A DNA stretch of 64,000 nucleotides from Enterobacteriaceae bacterium (GTDB lineage Bacteria; Pseudomonadota; Gammaproteobacteria; Enterobacterales; Enterobacteriaceae): positions 186,001 to 250,000 of the forward strand of contig CABIZV010000001.1 of the NCBI GenBank assembly GCA_902363335.1, read 5' to 3'. Below the pieces are notes generated by a model, which saw only the letters and a program-made list of their open reading frames with translations, did no database searches and was not told the origin of the DNA. Both the position numbers and the translations under genes were made by a program. Shown one piece after another: positions 16,261-25,426 of this stretch; the first letter of the stretch is position 1, and each line of letters starts with the position of its first letter.

Positions 16261-17055
16261 CTATGGAGAATTTATGCGTGGCAACTCACTGATAATATCT
16301 GCTAATAGATCAAATATCTCACTAAATAAATGTTCGCAGAATGGGGCGATTAGCGGCATTAATGCCGCTATCAGCAGAATACCGACGGTGAGGGTAATGG
16401 GGAATCCAATCACAAATATGGAAAGCTGCGGCGTCATGCGATTCAACATCCCCAGCGCCAGGTTAACGGTCAGCAGCAGGGTGATGATGGGCAGGGCAAG
16501 CATCAGACCGTTGAGAAAAATCATTCCACCGGCGCGGGTGAGCGCTAAAAACGCGTTGCTGTTGATAGGCTCGCCGCCAATAGGCAGGGTGTGAAAGGTA
16601 TCCACCAGCAGCGAAATCAGCCAAAGATGACCGTTAAACACCAGAAATAGCAGCAGCGCCAGCATGTCCATGATCCGCGCCAGCACCGGCATATTGAGGT
16701 TACTGCCGGGGTCAACAAAGGTGGCGAACGATAATCCCATCTGTAGGCCGATAATCTCGCCGCTGGTTCTGACTGCGGCAAAAGCGAACTGCATGGTAAA
16801 ACCTAGCGCAATACCAATCAGGATCTGCTGGAGCGCCAGCCAAAGTGCGGCGGGCGAAAACAAAGGAACCTCAACCGTGGGCAGCGAGGGGGCAATCACG
16901 ATGGTGATAACCACGCCCAGACCCAGCTTAACTCGTTTGGGCACGGATTTTTCGCTAAGGATAGGCGCCGTGGTTATCAGCGCCAGAACGCGTAGAAGCG
17001 GCCAGAAGTAAAGGCTTATCCAGGTGATCCACTGGTCGCTGGTAACGTGCATCAT
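16261..17055 (-). CDS. fliR: Flagellar export gate protein FliR
   Basis: 264 residues with about six membrane helices. FliR forms the core of the flagellar type III export gate with FliP and FliQ. It begins MMHVTSDQWITWISLYFWPLLRVLAL and carries the family signature LSEKSVPKRVKLGL. It is the last gene of the fliLMNOPQR run, 6 bases after fliQ. Confidence 0.95.
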   Translation of the reverse strand: MMHVTSDQWITWISLYFWPLLRVLALITTAPILSEKSVPKRVKLGLGVVITIVIAPSLPTVEVPLFSPAALWLALQQILIGIALGFTMQFAFAAVRTSGEIIGLQMGLSFATFVDPGSNLNMPVLARIMDMLALLLFLVFNGHLWLISLLVDTFHTLPIGGEPINSNAFLALTRAGGMIFLNGLMLALPIITLLLTVNLALGMLNRMTPQLSIFVIGFPITLTVGILLIAALMPLIAPFCEHLFSEIFDLLADIISELPRINSP

Positions 17056-17061
17056 CGTCGC

Positions 17062-17331
17062 TTAACCGATGATGTAGGGAAGGTTACTGAATAGGGTACG
17101 CACGTAGTCCAGCAGCAGATTCAGCATCCACGGCCCGGCCACGATAATGGCAATAAACACGGCAATAATTTTGGGAATAAACGACAGCGTCATTTCGTTA
17201 ATCTGCGTCGCGGCCTGCAAAATACTGATAATCAGACCGGTCACCAGCGACACCAGCAGCAGCGGGGCGGCAAGCGCGAGTGCGACTTTCATCGCTTCGG
17301 TGCCCATCATCATGACGGATTCAGGGGTCAT
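17062..17331 (-). CDS. fliQ: Flagellar export gate protein FliQ
   Basis: 89 residues, two membrane helices, the usual FliQ length and sequence (MTPESVMMMGTEAMKVALALAAPLL starts it; QINEMTLSFIPKI lies between the helices). It forms part of the FliPQR export channel. Nine bases after fliP. Confidence 0.95.
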   Translation of the reverse strand: MTPESVMMMGTEAMKVALALAAPLLLVSLVTGLIISILQAATQINEMTLSFIPKIIAVFIAIIVAGPWMLNLLLDYVRTLFSNLPYIIG

Positions 17332-17340
17332 GGGTACTCC

Positions 17341-18078
17341 TTAACTGTAAAAACTTTGCGCCAGCGAACCGACCAGCAGCTGCCAGCCGTCAACCAGTAC
17401 AAACAGCATGAGCTTGAACGGCAAGGCAATCGTGGCGGGCGGTACCATCATCATCCCTAGCGCCATCAGCACGCTGGCAATCACCAGATCGATAATCAGG
17501 AAGGGGATAAAAATGGTGAAGCCAATCTGGAAAGCGGTTTTTAGCTCACTGGTGACATAAGCTGGCAGCAGAATACGCATCGGTACCGCTTCCGGCCCCT
17601 GAATGGGAGCGCTATTCGCCAGCCGGGCAAACAGCGCCAGGTCGGCTTCCCGCGTCTGACGCAGCATAAACTCACGCAGCGGCTGAGCGCCTTTTTCCAG
17701 CGCATCCTGCATGGTGATTTTATCTTCGCTAAACGGCTGGTAGGCGTCGGTATAAATTTTATCGATAACCGGCGACATGATGAAAAAGGTCAGAAACAGC
17801 GCCAGGCCGAGCATCACTTGATTGGGCGGGGCGGACGGAGTACCGAGCGCGCTACGCAGTAGGCCAAACACAATAATGATGCGGGTAAAGCTGGTCATCA
17901 TCAGCAAAATGGCTGGGATAAACGTCAGCGAGGTGATAAACACCAGCGTTTGAACCGGCAGAGACCAGCTTTGGCCACCATTCGCCAGCGGCTGGCTGAT
18001 TAAGCCTGGAAGTTCAGCAAACGCAGAAGGCGAGAGCATTAATAGCCCGCCCAGGGCAAGGGAATAGAGGCGACGCAT
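17341..18078 (-). CDS. fliP: Flagellar export gate protein FliP
   Basis: 245 residues with a cleavable signal peptide (MRRLYSLALGGLLMLSPSAFA) and four membrane helices. Family motifs: TSFTRIIIVFGLLRSALGT, PPNQVMLGLALFLTFF, EPF-like loop and FKLMLFVLVDGW. It is the pore-forming subunit of the flagellar export gate. Its ATG shares one base with the fliO stop. Confidence 0.95.
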   Translation of the reverse strand: MRRLYSLALGGLLMLSPSAFAELPGLISQPLANGGQSWSLPVQTLVFITSLTFIPAILLMMTSFTRIIIVFGLLRSALGTPSAPPNQVMLGLALFLTFFIMSPVIDKIYTDAYQPFSEDKITMQDALEKGAQPLREFMLRQTREADLALFARLANSAPIQGPEAVPMRILLPAYVTSELKTAFQIGFTIFIPFLIIDLVIASVLMALGMMMVPPATIALPFKLMLFVLVDGWQLLVGSLAQSFYS

Positions 18079-18506
18079 TAGGATCTCCCTGGGCGCTTGA
18101 GCATGTTTTTCATCAGTGACGCAAATTCCGGTACGGCAGGCGATGGCTGAGTCTCCACGGGCGCCGGGGGTAAAGTATGCAGCAACGTCACCTGCTGTGC
18201 GGTGACGCCGAGAACCAGGCGCGCATCGTCAACGTTGACAATCACCACCCGCTCACGATTCCCAAGCGAAGTGCTCGCGCTCACTGCCAGCCCATTCACC
18301 GGGCGATTTTTCAATGCGCCCGGCATCACTTTTTTGACCACCCATGCGGCGGCAAGAATCAGCACGATAATGCCCAGCAACGCGCCGCTGACCTGAATCA
18401 GCGGCGAGGTCATTGGCTCATTGGCATGCGTGACGTTCACCGGCGCAGCGGTGTGCGCCGATGCGGCAGAAGATCCAGGATGCGTTAAGCTGGGCTGTGG
18501 TTTCAT
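18078..18506 (-). CDS. fliO: Flagellar export assembly protein FliO
   Basis: 142 residues, longer at the N-terminus than E. coli FliO (121). One membrane helix at about 38-58 (LIQVSGALLGIIVLILAAAW) is followed by a cytoplasmic domain ending FASLMKNMLKRPGRS. FliO helps FliP assemble. The first ATG is only one base after the fliN stop, so translation is probably coupled; an internal ATG (MTSPLIQ) is a possible shorter start. Confidence 0.9.
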   Translation of the reverse strand: MKPQPSLTHPGSSAASAHTAAPVNVTHANEPMTSPLIQVSGALLGIIVLILAAAWVVKKVMPGALKNRPVNGLAVSASTSLGNRERVVIVNVDDARLVLGVTAQQVTLLHTLPPAPVETQPSPAVPEFASLMKNMLKRPGRS

Positions 18507-18507
18507 A

Positions 18508-18921
18508 TTAACGGCTCAGGCGGCGCATACGTTCAGATGGCGTAATGATGTCGGTGATACGCACGCCGTATTTATCCGCCACTACCACCACTTCGCCCTG
18601 CGCAATCAGATAACCGTTAATCAGAATATCCAACGGCTCACCGGCCAGGCCGTCCAGCGCCACCACGGAACCCTGCGTCAGGCGCAGCAGCTCTTTAATG
18701 GTCATCCGGGTACGTCCCAGCTCCACGGTCAGCTTGACCGGGATATCCATAATCAAGTCGATATCCTGCAACGTCCCGCTGACATCACCGCCGCCCAGCT
18801 GCTGGAATACCGCTTCAGCGGCACCTTTACTGGTGGTTGATTGTTGCTCGTTTAGCGCTTCAGCCCACAGATCGTCCACGGATCCGCTGTTGTCATCGGG
18901 TGGAGTATTCATATCACTCAT
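18508..18921 (-). CDS. fliN: Flagellar motor switch protein FliN
   Basis: 137 residues, the same as E. coli FliN. The SpoA domain (IMDIPVKLTVELGRTRMTIKEL and GSVVALDGLAGEPLDIL) forms the lower C-ring. The start overlaps the fliM stop by 4 bases (ATGA). Confidence 0.95.
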   Translation of the reverse strand: MSDMNTPPDDNSGSVDDLWAEALNEQQSTTSKGAAEAVFQQLGGGDVSGTLQDIDLIMDIPVKLTVELGRTRMTIKELLRLTQGSVVALDGLAGEPLDILINGYLIAQGEVVVVADKYGVRITDIITPSERMRRLSR

Positions 18922-19922
18922 TTGGGCTGTTCCTCGTTCAGCGAATTCAATATCGGGTTGATCAAATGTTCTACGCGCAGCGCATACTGGCCGTTGACGG
19001 TACCGTACTGACTGGTCAGCACGGGGACGCCATCGACGTGGGCAATAATGCGATCGGGCTTATCAATCGGCAGCACATCACCGGGTTTTAATTTCAGTAT
19101 TTGGGATAAACGCAGCGAAATATCGGCAAAGTTCGCCACCAGCTCCAGCTCCGAGTGCTGCACCTGGCGTACCAGATTCTCCCGCCAGTTCTGATCCTCA
19201 TGGCGTGAGTTTTCAAGCGGCGGGTTAACCAGCAGCTCGCGCAAGGGCTCAATCATGCTAAACGGCAGGCAGATATTGAACTCGCCGGTCAGGTTGCCGA
19301 TTTCCACATGGAACGGGGTGTTAACCACGATATCGTTTGGCGACGTGGTGATGTTGGTGAATTTCACCTGCATCTCTGAACGCACGTACTCCACTTCCAG
19401 CGGGTTAATCGCTTTCCATGCATCGCTATAGCCTTCCAGCGCCAGCTTCAGCATTCGGTTAATAACGCGCTGCTCGGTGTGGGTGAATTCGCGCCCCTCG
19501 ACTTTGGTCGGGAAACGACCGTCACCGCCGAACAGGTTGTCGACGGCGATAAACACAAGGCTTGGCGAGAACACCACGAGGCCAGTTCCGCGCAGCGGTT
19601 TCAGGTGAATCAGGTTGAGGTTGGTTGGCACCGGCAGATTACGGGCAAACTCGTGATAGGGCTGAATGCGAATGGCCCCCACGGTAATGTCGGGACTGCG
19701 GCGCAATAGGTTAAATAACCCCATACGGAAGTGGCGCGCAAAACGCTCGTTGATAATCTCCAGCGCCTGCAAGCGCTCGCGAACAACCCGGCGCTGGGTG
19801 TTGGGATCGTAGGGACGAATATCATCTTCGCCCACCGCTCTCGCCAGAGGCTCGCTGGCGTTTTCGCTGTCGCCGTTAAGCAGCGCATCAATTTCGGCCT
19901 GAGAAAGAATACTGTCGCCCAT
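18918..19922 (-). CDS. fliM: Flagellar motor switch protein FliM
   Basis: 334 residues, the E. coli length. The N-terminal CheY-P-binding segment is MGDSILSQAEIDALLNG; the middle CheC-like domain and the C-terminal SpoA domain follow. The start at 19920-19922 fits this conserved N-terminus although the frame is open further upstream. Four bases after fliL. Confidence 0.95.
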   Translation of the reverse strand: MGDSILSQAEIDALLNGDSENASEPLARAVGEDDIRPYDPNTQRRVVRERLQALEIINERFARHFRMGLFNLLRRSPDITVGAIRIQPYHEFARNLPVPTNLNLIHLKPLRGTGLVVFSPSLVFIAVDNLFGGDGRFPTKVEGREFTHTEQRVINRMLKLALEGYSDAWKAINPLEVEYVRSEMQVKFTNITTSPNDIVVNTPFHVEIGNLTGEFNICLPFSMIEPLRELLVNPPLENSRHEDQNWRENLVRQVQHSELELVANFADISLRLSQILKLKPGDVLPIDKPDRIIAHVDGVPVLTSQYGTVNGQYALRVEHLINPILNSLNEEQPK

Positions 19923-19926
19923 AGCG

Positions 19927-20394
19927 CTATCGCAGAATAAAGGCGGTATACAGAACGTCGGTGATGTCCTGTTTAGGCTGACTGGCAATCAGCGGAGCGC
20001 TCAGCGTTGCTTTAATATCGGCAGCGAGCTGTTTTTTACCGTCATCGGTGGCGAGCTTAGCGGCATCCTGACGCGAGAGCAGGAGCAGCATCCGGCTACG
20101 AACTTCGGGCAGATAGTCGTTCAGACGCGCACGGTCGGCTTCCGTTTTCATCCGCAGCGTGACGCCCACGTAAAGTACGCGGTCGGCATCACCCAGATTA
20201 ACGGTAAAGGTATCCAGCGGGAAAAAGACCGGTGCGGCTGGCGGCGGCGCTTCTTTTGGCGCGGCAGCGGCGGTCTTATTCTCAAATCGCCAGTAGCTGT
20301 AGCCTGCGGTGGCGCAGGCGGCGAGCGTTACCAGAACCAGAAGTGGGATCCACAAGGAGCGTTTGCTCTTTTTTGTGATTGCGGTGTCAGTCAT
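19927..20394 (-). CDS. fliL: Flagellar basal-body protein FliL
   Basis: 155 residues with one N-terminal membrane helix (IPLLVLVTLAACATAGYSYW) and a periplasmic domain (FFPLDTFTVNLGDADRVLYVG). FliL rings around stator units. It is the first gene of the fliLMNOPQR operon; about 100 gene-free bases separate it from fliK. Confidence 0.95.
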   Translation of the reverse strand: MTDTAITKKSKRSLWIPLLVLVTLAACATAGYSYWRFENKTAAAAPKEAPPPAAPVFFPLDTFTVNLGDADRVLYVGVTLRMKTEADRARLNDYLPEVRSRMLLLLSRQDAAKLATDDGKKQLAADIKATLSAPLIASQPKQDITDVLYTAFILR

Positions 20395-20425
20395 TTGATG
20401 CGGTCTTCCTGTTAGAGCTTATCAG

Positions 20426-20480
20426 ATGATTATCCCGCCTCCCGCCCGGGTCAAAGCGTGGAAAAGACGGGAATAATCAT
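20426..20480 (-). other. Imperfect hairpin between fliK and fliL
   Basis: Arms ATGATTATCCCG (20426-20437) and CGGGAATAATCAT (20468-20480) pair with one bulge around a GC-rich loop. It could end the fliFGHIJK transcript or be part of the fliL leader. No long T-run. Confidence 0.4.
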
Positions 20481-20494
20481 GCTACCTCGGGCGT

Positions 20495-21700
20495 TTAAGC
20501 AAAGATGTCTACCGCATTGTCTCCTCGGGCCGCGGCGTGCAGCGCGACGGGAACGGGTAAAATATCGCCATCGTCTGCGGTTTCGCCATGGCTTGTCTCA
20601 GAACGTGAGGTGAATGACTGCTGAGACGACGGCTGTTGCTGTCCGGCAAAACCGTTGCTACTGATATTGCTTTGGCCCAATTGAATACCGCTTTCTTCAA
20701 GCTGGCTACGCAGAACGGGGAGTGCGGCTTCCAGCGCCGCGCGAACGTGGCTATGTGGTGACGCCATCTGGATCTGCGCCAGATTATCTTCCACTTTCAG
20801 GGTGATATGAACCTGGCCTAATGATTCCGGGTGCAGGCGCAGTTCAGCCGTTTGCTGTCCCTGACGGGTAAACAGGGTCACGTGCTGGCTGACATTCTGC
20901 TGCCAGTCGGGGGTGCCCAACTGGGCATGAATATTGGCGGTAGCTGCGACGGCGGACGTTGCCGTCGGGGTGAGCAGTTGGCTGGTAACAGGGGTAAGCG
21001 TTGCCGTCGGCGCGGCGGGGCTCGGCGTGCTTTCGGTTTCCAGTTTCTGCGTGGCAACCGCAAAAGCCGGAGTCACTGCTGGGGCACGAAGGTCGGTTTG
21101 CGCGGCTGCCATCGGTGCGCTTTGGCTATCGGTTAAAACATCCGCCTTAACGTTGCCCCGATTAAGCGAAGCGGTCAGCGTATTGAGCGCATCGCCTGCT
21201 TGTGATGGCGCTCCGGCAACCGCCGTCTGCTGGACGGGCTGCGCGGCTGGCATCACCGGCAGCATTGCCATCAGCGCGCTCAGGCTGTTTATCTCTTCAT
21301 CGCTGAGCTTCACTTCACCGTCGTCATCTTTCGCCTCTTTTGCGCTACCGTTTTCTTTGCTCGCCGCCAGTTCACTTTTCAGATGAGCGGCCAGTGAGCC
21401 GAGTAGCGTCTGCGCATCGTCGGGCATTGCGGTATTGAGGGTGTTATCGCCTGTCGTTCGTAGCGCCTCTTGTGAAACCAGCCACTCGGTCAGCGATTGC
21501 CCCGAGGCTTTGATGTCACGCGGCGCTGCGGCGTCATCGCTGGCGATGAACTTGGTTTTGATGTCGCTTAGGGGGGCCCCTTGCGATAAGGTCTCCGCCA
21601 GCAAGGTGAGAAAATCCTCAGGGCCGCCCGCGGTTTTTGCCGCGCTGTCCGCGCCGGTAAGATTTGTGTCGCTGACGACAAGGTTTGGCAGGGTGATCAT
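20495..21700 (-). CDS. fliK: Flagellar hook-length control protein FliK
   Basis: 401 residues, against 375 in E. coli. The low-complexity, Ala/Thr/Pro-rich N-terminal ruler region is followed by the conserved C-terminal switch domain (HVTLFTRQGQQTAELRLHPE, HSHVRAALEAALPVLRSQLEESG). It ends NAVDIFA like the E. coli protein. It measures the hook and switches export to filament proteins. The start overlaps the fliJ stop by 4 bases. Confidence 0.93.
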   Translation of the reverse strand: MITLPNLVVSDTNLTGADSAAKTAGGPEDFLTLLAETLSQGAPLSDIKTKFIASDDAAAPRDIKASGQSLTEWLVSQEALRTTGDNTLNTAMPDDAQTLLGSLAAHLKSELAASKENGSAKEAKDDDGEVKLSDEEINSLSALMAMLPVMPAAQPVQQTAVAGAPSQAGDALNTLTASLNRGNVKADVLTDSQSAPMAAAQTDLRAPAVTPAFAVATQKLETESTPSPAAPTATLTPVTSQLLTPTATSAVAATANIHAQLGTPDWQQNVSQHVTLFTRQGQQTAELRLHPESLGQVHITLKVEDNLAQIQMASPHSHVRAALEAALPVLRSQLEESGIQLGQSNISSNGFAGQQQPSSQQSFTSRSETSHGETADDGDILPVPVALHAAARGDNAVDIFA

Positions 21701-22140
21701 TCCGGTTTCCTCAAGGTAGCGCGTTGGGCAAACTCATCCATTTTCTTTTGGTCGAGGCGGTTTTCGGCCAGCAATTCTGCTGACGCCTGCCTTTCCTGTA
21801 GCGCCTGCCAGGCTTGCAGACGCTGCTTTTTCTCTCGCCAGAAGCTCAACGCTTGTTCCACTTTCTTATTCCACTGCACGAGCTGCTGGCGATGCTGGTC
21901 TATGGCCTTCTCCAGCGTCTGGATAAACTGCTGATAATTCTGCCAACGCAGGCTGGCAATTCCCTGACTCATGTCGTTGTTCAGGTTGTTCTGGTATTCA
22001 AGCTGATAGTCCATCAACATTTTGAGCTGCTCTTCCGCTTGTTGGCAGCCGCGACGCATCTCGCCTAGCGCCAGTGCGGCATTGTCGACGTCGGTTTCTG
22101 CCAGTTCTTTAAGCGTTGCTAATGCACCGTGCTGAGCCAT
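21697..22140 (-). CDS. fliJ: Flagellar export chaperone FliJ
   Basis: 147 residues, the E. coli length, an alpha-helical coiled coil (GEMRRGCQQAEEQLKMLMDY, QNYQQFIQTLEKAIDQHRQQL, LLAENRLDQKKMDEFAQRA). It is the stalk of the FliI ATPase ring. The start at 22138-22140 (MAQHGALATLKELAE) is conserved and has GAGG upstream. Unusually, about 230 bases holding a repeat element separate it from fliI. Confidence 0.95.
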   Translation of the reverse strand: MAQHGALATLKELAETDVDNAALALGEMRRGCQQAEEQLKMLMDYQLEYQNNLNNDMSQGIASLRWQNYQQFIQTLEKAIDQHRQQLVQWNKKVEQALSFWREKKQRLQAWQALQERQASAELLAENRLDQKKMDEFAQRATLRKPE

Positions 22141-22165
22141 GTTTATGATCCTCATGCATCATTAG

Positions 22166-22370
22166 GAGCCTATCCCATTAGGCTATTTTATTCGCCATTT
22201 TGGCACCGGGCAGTGCTCGACAGAACGCCTTGGCGTTTTGAACGCCGCTTGCGGCGGCCCGAAGGGCGAGCGCAGCGAGTAAATCCTCACGTACTACGTG
22301 TACGTTCCGGGATCGAAGCGCTGTCCGGCACCAAACTGGCTTCAACAATTACGCCTACTGGGACAGGCTC
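22166..22370. mobile_element. Palindromic MITE-like element between fliI and fliJ
   Basis: About 205 bp bounded by 18-bp inverted repeats matching at 16 positions: GAGCCTATCCCATTAGGC (22166-22183) and GCCTACTGGGACAGGCTC (22353-22370). Inside lies a second imperfect inverted pair (around GGCACCGGGCAGTGCTCGA and its partner near 22310-22340) and GC-rich hairpins, so nearly the whole element folds on itself. No frame inside encodes a transposase. Similar repeats are scattered in Enterobacter-group genomes to my recollection. It abuts the fliI stop codon and leaves the fliJ ribosome site intact. No clear target duplication is seen beyond TTAG/CTAA ends. Confidence 0.75.
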
Positions 22371-23740
22371 TAAGACGTTGGGAAAATCAATTCCAGATGC
22401 TGGATTGACGATTCCCAGTCTGCTTTTTCAAGAATGCCTTGCTGCAAAAAGGCTTCCAGCTGCGGCCAGAGCGTAATGGCTTTGTCGAGCATCGGGTCGC
22501 TGCCTTTGGCATAGGCACCGACGCTTATCAGGTCGCGGTTACGCTGGAAACTGGAGAGCAACTGTTTGAAATGACGCACCCGCGCGTAATGTTCTTCCGT
22601 AATGAGTGCGGTCATGGCGCGGCTTATCGAGGCTTCAATATCAATCGCCGGATAATGCCCGGCCTCTGCCAGCCGCCGCGACAACACGATGTGACCGTCG
22701 AGAATGGCGCGCGCGGAGTCGGCAATCGGATCCTGCTGGTCATCGCCTTCGGTCAACACGGTATAAAAGGCGGTAATGGAGCCACCGCCGGAGATACCGT
22801 TACCGGCACGTTCAACCAACGCGGGCAGCTTGGCGAACACCGACGGCGGATAACCTTTGGTGGCCGGAGGTTCGCCAATGGCCAGCGCGATTTCACGCTG
22901 CGCCATCGCGTAGCGGGTGAGGGAGTCCATAATCAGCAGCACGTGTTGACCCCGGTCGCGGAAATCCTCCGCCACGCGCGTGGCATAGGCGGCACCCTGC
23001 ATACGCAGTAACGGTGAAACGTCGGCGGGCGCGGCAATGACTACCGAACGCGCGCGGCCTTCAGTGCCAAGAATATTCTCGATAAAATCTTTGACTTCGC
23101 GACCGCGCTCGCCGATAAGCCCGACCACAATCACGTCGGCGCGGGTATAGCGCGCCATCATGCCGAGCAGGACGCTTTTACCAACGCCGGAACCGGCAAA
23201 CAGCCCCATACGTTGCCCGCGCCCAACGGTGAGCAGGGCGTTGATTGGCCGCACGCCGGTATCCAGCACATGTTCAATTGGCGTGCGTTGCAGCGGGTTA
23301 AAAGGTTGTGTTATCAGCGCCCCGGTCTCTGTCGTATCCGGCGCGGGCAGGCCATCGAGCGGTTTGCCGCTGCCGTCCAGCACGCGCCCAAGCAGCGCCG
23401 GGCCGAGGGGAAGTTGTTTACCGCTTTGCAGACCTTCACCGGCAATATTTCGCGCGTAAACGCGTGCGCCGGGTAAGATGCCTTCAACCTCTTCCAGCGG
23501 CATTAAAAACAGACGATGACCGTTAAAACCGACCACTTCGCTTTCAACTTCCTGCATTTCCGTGCCCTGCTGGCGTTCGATAATGCAGGTTGCTCCCAGC
23601 GGCAGTTGCAGGCCGGTAGCCTCCAGCACCAGACCGGTTGCGCGGATCAGGCGACCGTAACGACGCACGGCAGGAAGCTGCCCGATGCGCGCCTCAAAGT
23701 TATCCAGCGTATTTAACCAGCGAGTCAGACGGACGGTCAT
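22370..23740 (-). CDS. fliI: Flagellar export ATPase FliI
   Basis: 456 residues. An F1-type hexameric ATPase that energises flagellar protein export. The Walker A is GLFAGSGVGKSVLLG, Walker B VLLIMDSLTRYA, and GLIGERGREVKDF is conserved. The start MTVRLTRWLNTLDNFEA at 23738-23740 overlaps the fliH stop by one base. The C-terminus LELIFPTS is close to E. coli (IFPTVS), so the adjoining repeat element has changed at most the last residue or two; the TAG stop lies at the element boundary. Confidence 0.95.
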   Translation of the reverse strand: MTVRLTRWLNTLDNFEARIGQLPAVRRYGRLIRATGLVLEATGLQLPLGATCIIERQQGTEMQEVESEVVGFNGHRLFLMPLEEVEGILPGARVYARNIAGEGLQSGKQLPLGPALLGRVLDGSGKPLDGLPAPDTTETGALITQPFNPLQRTPIEHVLDTGVRPINALLTVGRGQRMGLFAGSGVGKSVLLGMMARYTRADVIVVGLIGERGREVKDFIENILGTEGRARSVVIAAPADVSPLLRMQGAAYATRVAEDFRDRGQHVLLIMDSLTRYAMAQREIALAIGEPPATKGYPPSVFAKLPALVERAGNGISGGGSITAFYTVLTEGDDQQDPIADSARAILDGHIVLSRRLAEAGHYPAIDIEASISRAMTALITEEHYARVRHFKQLLSSFQRNRDLISVGAYAKGSDPMLDKAITLWPQLEAFLQQGILEKADWESSIQHLELIFPTS

Positions 23741-24438
23741 CAGCACGCCCCCGGTGCCGCCAGGCGGCACAGTTCCTGCCAGCGGGTGGCGACGCTGGCA
23801 TCAAGATCGCCTTCATCAGCGGAGACTTTACAGCCGCCGGGATGCAAGGTCGGGTCGCCGCGCAGCCGCCAGCCGTGCAGGTCGAGAGTCGCGCCCAGCA
23901 TCTCTTCAACGCGCGGCAGATCTTCCGGGCTCACGCGCAACAGCGGTTTACCGGTAAACATCGGCTCCTGCTGCAATAGCGACTGGATCTGTTTTATCAG
24001 CGCGCTGTTATCCGTCACCGGAACCTGTCCGACGATTTGCCGCGCCGCTTCCAGCGCCATCTGCACTAAACGCGAGGCGATAACGCTGTCCAGCGTATCC
24101 AGCGTGTGCTGGAATTCGCTCGCCAGTTGCTGCATACGGGCATGAATCGGCGCTTGCTCTTGTTTCGCCTGCGCCAGCCCTTGCTCAAGTCCTTGCGCCA
24201 GGCCTTCCTGATAACCCTGCTGTTGCCCGGCGGCGTGACCTTCACGCAGCCCGGCCTGATAGCCTTGTTCATGGGCCTGAATTTGTAACTGCGCCAGCTG
24301 CTGCTGTTGCAGCTGTTCAGCTGAAATCTCCTCCGTCACCTCATCCTGCGGGTCGCTGACCAGTGGCGTAAACTCGGGCGCGGAGGGGGGCGCGAGATCG
24401 TCAGGCTGCCAGACTTTCCACGGTGTGGTATCAGACAT
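23740..24438 (-). CDS. fliH: Flagellar export regulator FliH
   Basis: 232 residues. FliH holds FliI at the export gate and regulates its ATPase. The Gln-rich middle with GxxxG repeats (EQGYQAGLREG, GYQEGLAQGLEQGLAQ) and the C-terminal LRGDPTLHPGGCKVSADEGDLDAS are characteristic. The start MSDTTPWKVWQPDDLAPP overlaps the fliG stop by 8 bases. Confidence 0.95.
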   Translation of the reverse strand: MSDTTPWKVWQPDDLAPPSAPEFTPLVSDPQDEVTEEISAEQLQQQQLAQLQIQAHEQGYQAGLREGHAAGQQQGYQEGLAQGLEQGLAQAKQEQAPIHARMQQLASEFQHTLDTLDSVIASRLVQMALEAARQIVGQVPVTDNSALIKQIQSLLQQEPMFTGKPLLRVSPEDLPRVEEMLGATLDLHGWRLRGDPTLHPGGCKVSADEGDLDASVATRWQELCRLAAPGAC

Positions 24439-25426
24439 AGGTGTCGTCTCCGCTGCCAATCACCATCTCGCCGGTTTCGGCCAGACGACGGACAATCAGC
24501 AGAATCGCTTTCTGTTCGTTTTCCACCTGAGACAAACGCACCGGGCCACGGTTGGCCAAATCGTCTCTGAGAATGTCGGCCGCACGCTGGGACATATTGC
24601 GCAGGAATTTTTCGCGTAGCGGTGGCTCGGAACCTTTGAGCGCGATAAGTAACGATTCGGAGTCCACTTCCTGCAACAGGCGCTGGATGCTGCGATCGTC
24701 GACCTCGACCAGGTTTTCGAAAAGGAACATCTCGTCGATAATTTTCTGCGCCAGATCGCCATCGAACTCGCGCACGGCGGAAATAACCGCTTCTTCCTGC
24801 TGCGTTTTCATCAGGTTGATGATCTCCGCCGCCGTTCTCACGCCGCCCATTTTGCTGCGCTTGAGGTTCTGGCCGTCGAGCAGGTTGTTCAGCACTTCGG
24901 TCAGTTCTGCCAGTGCGGCTGGCTGTACGCCGCCGAAGGTGGCAATACGCAGCATCACATCGTGGCGCAGGCGTTCATCGAACAGCGCCAGAATGTCGGC
25001 CGCCTGACCGCGTTTAAGGTGCACAAGTATGGTGGCGATAATCTGTGGATGCTCGTCGCGGATAATATCGGCGGCGCTCTGCGGTTCCATAAAGTTAAGC
25101 GTTTCGATGCCGCTGGTGGTTTCGCGAGTTTCGAGAATATCCTCCAGCAGACTCGAGGCGCGCTCTTCGCCCAGCGCTTTGACCAGCACTGAACGCAGGT
25201 ATTCGTTGGCGTTGACGCTCAGCGCCGCGAATTGCTCCGCTTCCTGCTCAAACTCGGCCAGCACGTCGGTAAGCTGTTTATTGGAAATTTGCTTTACGCC
25301 CGCCATGGCAGTACTGAGCTGCTGGACTTCGCGCGTGTTGAGGTGCTTGAACACCTCGGCGGCGCGGTCTTCGCCAATCGTCATCAGCAAAATGACGCTC
25401 TTGTCGATCCCGGAAAGATTACTCAT
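24431..25426 (-). CDS. fliG: Flagellar motor switch protein FliG
   Basis: 331 residues, the E. coli length. N-terminal FliF-binding, middle and C-terminal torque domains are all recognisable (MSNLSGIDKSVILLMTIGED, EHPQIIATILVHL, FLRNMSQRAADILRDDL). The charged torque helix that contacts MotA is intact. Overlaps fliF by 8 bases. Confidence 0.96.
   Translation of the reverse strand: MSNLSGIDKSVILLMTIGEDRAAEVFKHLNTREVQQLSTAMAGVKQISNKQLTDVLAEFEQEAEQFAALSVNANEYLRSVLVKALGEERASSLLEDILETRETTSGIETLNFMEPQSAADIIRDEHPQIIATILVHLKRGQAADILALFDERLRHDVMLRIATFGGVQPAALAELTEVLNNLLDGQNLKRSKMGGVRTAAEIINLMKTQQEEAVISAVREFDGDLAQKIIDEMFLFENLVEVDDRSIQRLLQEVDSESLLIALKGSEPPLREKFLRNMSQRAADILRDDLANRGPVRLSQVENEQKAILLIVRRLAETGEMVIGSGDDTYV

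Noticed and set aside
22166..22370. ERIC repeat
   Set aside because: Length and ends do not match the ERIC consensus; it is a different palindromic element.
22370..22400. Truncation of fliI by the repeat element
   Set aside because: The C-terminus IFPTS is nearly the native end, so at most one or two residues are changed.
22439..23011. A 190-codon plus-strand frame opposite fliI
   Set aside because: Shadow of conserved fliI codons; no start signal.
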